From NCBI GenBank assembly GCA_910578385.1, contig CAJTQV010000008.1, positions 88,548-152,547 on the forward strand: a stretch of 64,000 nt of DNA, written 5' to 3'. The position numbers were made by a program, and so were the translations under genes. Under the pieces are notes generated by a model. It was not told the DNA's origin. It made no database searches and saw only the letters and a list, made by a program, of their open reading frames with translations. Source of the DNA: an uncultured Muribaculaceae bacterium (GTDB lineage: Bacteria; Bacteroidota; Bacteroidia; Bacteroidales; Muribaculaceae). Positions 59,866 through 64,000 of this stretch are shown piece after piece. Each line of letters begins with the position of its first letter. The stretch's first letter is position 1.

Positions 59866-60972
59866 TTACCTTCTGGTTATAAATGAAAGCACCCGGTCTA
59901 TATCGGTGTCAGTCAACGCATGGTGCATGGGGAGACAGAGCACGGAGTCCGCAATGGAATAAGCCACCGGAAGATTCGAACGCGAGGCTGACGGCAGTGC
60001 CGAATAAGTTGAGAAATCGCTTATCAACGGGTAAAAGTACCTTCGGCCGAGCACTCCGGCTTCGCGCATACGGAAATAGAGTTCATCGCGGGTCTCACCA
60101 AATTCATCGGCATTGATAAAAATCGGGAAGTAGGCGTAATTATGACGCACCCCGGGAGTATCATTTAAGAAGCGGATACCCGCCACATCGCGTAACGCAT
60201 CCTGATAGCGCCGGGCCACATGCCGACGCGCCGCTATCGCGCTGTCAACCTGACGGAGATTAAGAAGCCCGTAGGCAGCGCGAACCTCGTCCATCTTGGA
60301 GTTGATTCCGGGTGCCACTACCGTCACTTCATCGGCAAAGCCGAAATTCTTAAGATAATCGATGCGCTGTTTGGTCTTTTCATCATGACATACAAGCGCG
60401 CCACCCTCAATGGTATTATAGACCTTTGTAGCGTGGAAAGAAAGTGTTGACATGTCTCCTGCACAGAGTGCAGACTTCCCTTCACGCTCCACTCCGAACG
60501 CATGGGCTGCATCGTAGATAACCTTCAATCCGTACTTATCGGCAATCGACTGAATCGCAGCGGTGTCGCAAGGTTGGCCATAGCAATGCACGGGCATTAT
60601 GGCCGTGGTGCGCGGCGTGATTGCTGCCTCAATCCGTGCGGGGTCAAGGTTGCAGGTGGCCGGATCTATGTCTACAAATACAGGACGGATACCGTTCCAC
60701 CACAGCGAGTGGGAGGTAGCGACAAAACTGTAAGGTGTGGTTATGACCTCTCCGGTGACGCGAAGTGCCTGAAGGGCTGTTATCAGCGGCAGCGTGCCAT
60801 TTGTGAAAAGACTTATATATGGCACTTTCAGATAAGCGGCAAGTTCCGATTCGAGCCGCTGATGAAAGGCTCCGTTGTTGGTGATCCATTTGGAATCCCA
60901 TATCTCGGCAACGAGACGGCTGAATTCCTCACGGTCAGGAAGCAACGGAGATGTAACTGTGATTTGCTCCAT
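59866..60972 (-). CDS. DegT/DnrJ/EryC1 family sugar aminotransferase
   Basis: 368-residue PLP enzyme that installs an amino group on a nucleotide-linked ketosugar. Motifs: SLFTNGTLPLITALQAL, TTPYSFVATSHSL, PVHCYGQPCD, IYDAAHAFGVEREG and the lysine segment SFHATKVYNTIEGG (K183). The product would be an amino sugar for the glycan and a possible amine acceptor for the following ATP-grasp enzymes (inference). No partner dehydratase is nearby, so its substrate comes from elsewhere. Confidence 0.92.
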   Translation of the reverse strand: MEQITVTSPLLPDREEFSRLVAEIWDSKWITNNGAFHQRLESELAAYLKVPYISLFTNGTLPLITALQALRVTGEVITTPYSFVATSHSLWWNGIRPVFVDIDPATCNLDPARIEAAITPRTTAIMPVHCYGQPCDTAAIQSIADKYGLKVIYDAAHAFGVEREGKSALCAGDMSTLSFHATKVYNTIEGGALVCHDEKTKQRIDYLKNFGFADEVTVVAPGINSKMDEVRAAYGLLNLRQVDSAIAARRHVARRYQDALRDVAGIRFLNDTPGVRHNYAYFPIFINADEFGETRDELYFRMREAGVLGRRYFYPLISDFSTYSALPSASRSNLPVAYSIADSVLCLPMHHALTDTDIDRVLSFITRR

Positions 60973-60983
60973 TTGACAGGTTC

Positions 60984-62411
60984 TTATTTTCTAAGATTTT
61001 TCAACTCGCGCACCTCCGGAAACCGGAAGAGAATAGCTCCCCCTGCAAACACGGCAATGCCTACTGCTACGGAGAGAAAGAGAGAGCCGGCTCCGTTACC
61101 TGCAATTCGGGCGCAGAAAGTTGTGATGGCAAACATCACAAGACTGAGCAACAGGGTAGGAAAAATGTCACGCAACTGAGACATTATGCCCATTCCGATG
61201 AGTTTACCGGTGTATCGGGTATTGATTATCAATGCTATCAGAGAGGATAATATGCTACCGTAGCACATGGCTTTTAGACCGAGCGGCACGGTGACACAGA
61301 GTATGGAGATGCCTACAACCTTCTTCCATATCTCCAGACGGAAGAACAGTCCGCTGCGTCCGCATACTTTCAGAAGATTGAGATTGAGCGAATGGATTGG
61401 ATACCACATATAGCTGAAGACCATAATCTGCATGAGTACTGCGGCAAATTCCCAACGCGATGTCAGAAGGACGGTTATGAACGGATGTGCGACCGCTCCG
61501 AGTCCGAGACAGAGGGGGAACACCACAAAGGCTGCGAGACGAATCAGGCGACGGTATCCGTCACGAAGCCTGTCGGTGTCATCCTGCAACTTGCAGAGTG
61601 CGGGAAATGTGACTGACTCTACAATGGAAGTCGGCACTGCCGAGGCTGTGTTGGAGAAACTACCAGCCCGGTTGTAGAAAGCAAGGTTGGCAGAGCTGAA
61701 TACCTTTCCTATCACAAGCGAATAAGAATTGCTGTAGACGGCGTTGAGCAAAGCCGAGCCCAAAAGACTGGAGCCGAAAGAAAAGTAACGGCGGAAGCTG
61801 TTGACCGAAAAGCAGTATGCCGGTCGCCAGTCCGACTTTATCCATATCACAGCCGCAGCGATGAGACGAGCGAGCAACATCTGGGTAACGAGCGCCCAGA
61901 CTTGGAATCCGAGGTATGCCATGGCTATGCCTACCGCTCCCGATATGCATAGTGCCACAAGGTTAATCGTGGTGATGCGTTTGAAATTCAAGTTAGCTTC
62001 CAACAACGCTCTCTGAACACTTCCGAAACCGGAGATAATGAGCGTAAGAGCAACCACACGCGTTATGGCTGTCAGTTCCGGCATACCGTAAAAATCGGCA
62101 ATCCATGGAGCGCATATCTGCAAAGCTCCGCAGAAGAATATTGACACCCCCATATTGAAGTAAAAGACAGTTGAACAGTCTTTGGTAGTGCGGTTGTTAT
62201 CGCGTATGAGTGCCGTCGAGAAACCTGAATCTATGAATACTTCCGAGATGCTTATAAAGACGGTTATCATCGCCACAAGTCCGTACTGCGCCGGAAGAAT
62301 AAGACGTGCGAGAAGGGTTGTGACCAACAGGCTTATCAGCTGACGGCCTCCGACCTCAAAGAATCGCCAGAGCGATGCTGCGAATGTCTTATGTTTTAGC
62401 GATTGTGCCAT
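60984..62411 (-). CDS. Polysaccharide flippase, Wzx/MOP family
   Basis: 475 residues, with about 14 predicted transmembrane helices. N-terminal KTFAASLWRFFEVGGRQLIS and TLLARLILPAQYGLVAMITV match the WzxC/MviN-type flippases that move lipid-linked repeat units to the periplasmic face. Later helices carry SGFGSVQRALLEANLNFKRI and SLLGSALLNAVYSNSYSLVI. It begins the visible locus after the two small upstream genes and precedes DegT by 11 bases. Confidence 0.93.
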   Translation of the reverse strand: MAQSLKHKTFAASLWRFFEVGGRQLISLLVTTLLARLILPAQYGLVAMITVFISISEVFIDSGFSTALIRDNNRTTKDCSTVFYFNMGVSIFFCGALQICAPWIADFYGMPELTAITRVVALTLIISGFGSVQRALLEANLNFKRITTINLVALCISGAVGIAMAYLGFQVWALVTQMLLARLIAAAVIWIKSDWRPAYCFSVNSFRRYFSFGSSLLGSALLNAVYSNSYSLVIGKVFSSANLAFYNRAGSFSNTASAVPTSIVESVTFPALCKLQDDTDRLRDGYRRLIRLAAFVVFPLCLGLGAVAHPFITVLLTSRWEFAAVLMQIMVFSYMWYPIHSLNLNLLKVCGRSGLFFRLEIWKKVVGISILCVTVPLGLKAMCYGSILSSLIALIINTRYTGKLIGMGIMSQLRDIFPTLLLSLVMFAITTFCARIAGNGAGSLFLSVAVGIAVFAGGAILFRFPEVRELKNLRK

Positions 62412-62431
62412 AGATTACCTATGCAGGCATT

Positions 62432-62878
62432 TCAAGTATGACTCTGATTGACATAAGCGTTGTGGTGCATGGCGGCGCGGCGGCGGGGGTCGGCGGTCAG
62501 CTGGCGGAGGGCGGTCGCGATTGCTGCGGTCGATGACGGGCCGGTGACTATGCCGTTGTAGAGGTGGGTTAGGACGGGGCGATAGTCGTGGGGATAGCCT
62601 ATGATGACCGGTATCAGGCCGGTGCGGAGGGCGGTCGCAGCGGTCAAGCGTCCTTGCTGCGGGTCTTCGGCTATGATTATTATTTTGCCGGAGGAGACAG
62701 CGGCGATTTGGGTCATGAGGTCTTCGGTCGGTTCACGGTCTGCTTCAATGAGCGTCCAACCGGTTGCTTCTCCGGCACTGAGCAGTCGTCGCCATGCTTT
62801 CTGCACCCGCCTGACGATTCTTGTGTCAACATCTACAAGGGGAAAGAATATGGTATTGCCAAGCATTGCAGATGACAT
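62432..62878 (-). pseudogene. Fragment resembling the C-terminal half of a glycosyltransferase
   Basis: 148 residues if started at the ATG at 62878. The end TAAIATALRQLTADPRRRAA and NGIVTGPSSTAAI resembles the tail of GT4-type enzymes (as in ...EALRRLLADP...), and FFPLVDVDTRIVRRVQKAWR the interior, but no N-terminal domain or donor-site ExxxxxxE is visible. It may be a remnant of a larger transferase, or a small protein in its own right. The frame further upstream (to 63022) overlaps the next gene and looks non-coding. Confidence 0.5.
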
Positions 62879-62948
62879 ATGTTGTTTTGTGGATTGACCC
62901 GACGAATCTGCGCGGGTTATCTTGTGAAGATGTGGACGGGCGTGTTTG

Positions 62949-63269
62949 TCAGCCTTCGTCAAGGATGCGCCACATTCTCTGCTCGAGCACTTCGGCGGCT
63001 TGGGTATCGCCCGCCTCGGCACGACGGTTCATGTGGACAATCAGTGACTGATACATGTCACCTGTTGACAGTATATGACGATATTCTTCCTCGGCGTTGA
63101 TGCTGTCGGCTATTGTAAGCAGTGAGGCGAGCGTGACTGTAGGTACTTCCTCGCGGAGCGGTGCAGGGTCGAACATATAGCCTCCCGAAGGATTTGGGAC
63201 GTATCCTCCTTCGCCGTCAAAAATTTCGGCACATCTTGCCAGCCATTTGTCTGCTGTTTCCTCAATCAT
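62949..63269 (-). CDS. Small protein of unknown function at the start of the locus
   Basis: 106 residues, acidic, no signal peptide or hydrophobic segment. Start at the ATG at 63269 (MIEETADKWLARCAEIF). The sequence is helix-rich toward the C-terminus (QSLIVHMNRRAEAG, AAEVLEQRMWRI). I do not recognise the family. It is the first open frame downstream of the proposed invertible promoter and would be first in the transcript when that promoter faces left. Bacteroides capsule loci often start with a regulatory UpxY gene, but this protein does not look like one. Confidence 0.6.
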   Translation of the reverse strand: MIEETADKWLARCAEIFDGEGGYVPNPSGGYMFDPAPLREEVPTVTLASLLTIADSINAEEEYRHILSTGDMYQSLIVHMNRRAEAGDTQAAEVLEQRMWRILDEG

Positions 63270-63395
63270 CTGTTAGCAGGTTTGTTGATTCGCGGCACGC
63301 CTACGGCGTCGCCAACGCCCGATGGGCACTGCCGCAACGCCAATTTCCAATACTTACATTGTCATCGTAAGGATAAGATGTCATGCCGGTTAGTA

Positions 63396-63413
63396 AGTAT
63401 CTCTTGGTAAGAG
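63396..63413 (+). repeat. Left inverted repeat of the candidate invertible segment
   Basis: AGTATCTCTTGGTAAGAG. Extends with imperfect dyad ATCTCTT-GGT-AAGAGAT into the segment (63399-63415). Confidence 0.9.
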
Positions 63414-63471
63414 ATTTGGATAAAAGATAAGTGCTATAATATCAGTGCGTTGCGAATTTTGAGAAAGGTGA

Positions 63472-63525
63472 TTTGCTAAACATTTTGCAAAAGCGGTGAG
63501 TTCCCGATACAATTTGTTTAGCAAA
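63472..63525. repeat. Inner inverted repeat at the centre of the segment
   Basis: TTTGCTAAACA (63472-63482) and TGTTTAGCAAA (63515-63525) are perfect complements; a TTTTGCAAAA palindrome (63483-63492) lies next to the first. The pair is centred within three bases of the middle of the proposed invertible segment. Confidence 0.7.
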
Positions 63526-63588
63526 AAATCAGGGGCTATATGTTTGTATGTCAATTTTATTTTGTAATTTTGCACCCGATTTAGGTGA

Positions 63589-63606
63589 CTCTTACCAAGA
63601 GATACT
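63589..63606 (-). repeat. Right inverted repeat of the candidate invertible segment
   Basis: CTCTTACCAAGAGATACT, exact complement of the left repeat. Three 9-13-base tandem repeats of CATTTGYGGCTG form follow at once (63607-63641). Confidence 0.9.
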
Positions 63607-63641
63607 CATTTGCGGCTGACATTTGTGGCTGCCATTTGCTG
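63607..63641. repeat. CATTTG-type tandem repeat beside the right inverted repeat
   Basis: CATTTGCGGCTGA (63607-63619), CATTTGTGGCTGC (63620-63632) and a partial third CATTTGCTG (63633-63641). Together with the inverted repeats and promoters, this is what the 544-base gap from 63270 to 63813 holds. Confidence 0.7.
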
Positions 63642-63665
63642 TTGATCATATTGTGCTGGGCTCGA

Positions 63666-63691
63666 CGGACGCACGGGCCGTGCGTCCCTAC
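63666..63691 (-). repeat. Palindromic repeat copy I, with T-run
   Basis: CGGACGCACGGG and CCGTGCGTCCCTAC followed by eight T. The hairpin plus T-run gives a plausible terminator for a rightward transcript starting in the invertible segment. Confidence 0.85.
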
Positions 63692-63709
63692 TTTTTTTTG
63701 CGGTTTGTC

Positions 63710-63740
63710 TTGCGTTTTTCGTAAATATTTGTTAATTTTG
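63710..63740 (+). promoter_or_regulatory. Promoter of the small secreted-protein gene
   Basis: -33 TTG (63710-63712), 20-base spacer and -7 TAATTTTG (63733-63740). Leader of about 68 bases to the ATG at 63814. Confidence 0.65.
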
Positions 63741-63813
63741 TTTGGTTCAATAAGAAATCCGGCCGCAGGGGATTTTCCGACTGCCGGAGTGCACTAACCG
63801 CGGACCTTACAAA

Positions 63814-63972
63814 ATGAAAAAAATCTTTCTCTTTCTGGCAGCAATGACCTTTGCCCTGTTGACATTGCCCGCCCTTGCAGAAACCACACAGCAACAGGTG
63901 ACCATTGACCGTCTTCGCTCGGAGCTGGCGCGAACCAAGTCGCAGAAGAGGCTGTCTAACAATCAAAGTTAG
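63814..63972 (+). CDS. Small secreted protein, possibly a truncated gene
   Basis: 52 residues. The first ~22 form a good signal peptide (MKKIFLFLAAMTFALLTLPA, cleavage after LAE-type site), then a short hydrophilic helix (TTQQQVTIDRLRSELARTKS). The stop codon lies inside the right arm of a terminator hairpin, so the coding end is probably not original: it may be the leftover start of a longer exported or sensor protein, joined to a terminator. A real small peptide is also possible. Confidence 0.5.
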   Translation: MKKIFLFLAAMTFALLTLPALAETTQQQVTIDRLRSELARTKSQKRLSNNQS

Positions 63973-63986
63973 GCAGTCTCTTTTTT
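63948..63986 (+). terminator. Rho-independent terminator overlapping the small gene's end
   Basis: GAGGCTGTCTAAC (63948-63960) pairs with GTTAGGCAGTCTC (63968-63980) over 13 positions with two G-U pairs, seven-base loop, then six T. Confidence 0.85.
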
Positions 63987-64000
63987 AGATTTAATATTGA

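Larger units (their letters stand above)
63396..63606. promoter_or_regulatory. Candidate invertible (phase-variable) promoter segment
   Basis: AGTATCTCTTGGTAAGAG (63396-63413) and its exact reverse complement CTCTTACCAAGAGATACT (63589-63606) bound a segment with 175 bases between the repeats. Each arm contains a dyad (CTCTT...AAGAG) suited to recombinase binding. Inside lies one promoter, TTTG (63543-63546), 18-base spacer and TAATTTTG (63565-63572), pointing right, away from the locus; no TAnnTTTG is seen on the minus strand between 63270 and 63588. No target-site duplication flanks it. No recombinase gene is in the window. Confidence 0.65.

Noticed and set aside
63396..63606. Segment considered as a MITE or IS remnant
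   Set aside because: No target-site duplication, no transposase-like frame, and a promoter sits inside; an invertible element explains it better.
45252..63691. Repeats considered as a CRISPR array
   Set aside because: Copies are spread over kilobases in both orientations with unequal spacing and are palindromic, with no cas genes.

Overview
The window looks like a chromosomal segment of a gut Bacteroidales bacterium, most likely Muribaculaceae-like. The evidence is the complete type IX secretion (T9SS) core, cargo with T9SS-type C-terminal tails, a SusA-like GH13 enzyme, GSCFA and DUF3078 proteins, and promoters of the Bacteroidetes form (TTTG or TTG, about 18-21 bases, then TAnnTTTG). The genus is an inference from gene content only.

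Layout. Bases 1-6384 (minus strand) hold a T9SS operon: porT, porP, gldK, gldL, gldM and the start of gldN, which runs off the left edge. Bases 6523-14792 (minus) are mostly housekeeping: a TPM-domain membrane protein, dGTPase, a LysE-type exporter fused to a large extra domain, a lipoprotein with a Rieske-like but ligand-poor pattern, an SRPBCC protein, pyrE, comF, recX and prmC. A compact type II restriction-modification pair (C5 methylase plus HindVP-like nuclease) sits at 14792-16806, between prmC and parE. From 16955 to 23792 the plus strand carries parE, coaD, a CtpA-type protease, a DUF3078 protein and two small secreted proteins. Bases 23755-43985 are a mixed region: CLC channel, GH13 amylase, GSCFA protein, a T9SS-exported subtilase, a YeiH-type transporter, a deacetylase-like secreted protein, tryptophanase, a ROK-GH29-CutC-transglutaminase operon, a toxin-antitoxin pair, purT and an Rpn-type nuclease.

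Bases 44010-63269 are a minus-strand surface-polysaccharide locus with a Wzx flippase, a Wzy/ligase-like polymerase, five glycosyltransferases (and one fragment), an MBOAT/SGNH O-acylation pair, an acyltransferase-3 protein, a DegT aminotransferase and an unusual set of four ATP-grasp enzymes plus an ornithine-cyclodeaminase-family protein. No initiating sugar-phosphate transferase is visible. The ATP-grasp/OCD genes suggest that an amino acid or related acid is attached to the glycan.

The most notable non-coding signal lies just upstream of this locus. A 211-base segment (63396-63606) is bounded by perfect 18-base inverted repeats and holds one good Bacteroidetes promoter that points away from the locus. 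This is the architecture of a phase-variable invertible promoter, here in the apparent OFF orientation. The locus is also peppered with a 26-base palindromic repeat (nine copies in the window, eight of them at 45-64 kb), some of which are translated into protein ends, and one ATP-grasp gene carries a run of eight C near its start. Together these point to a variable surface glycan locus.
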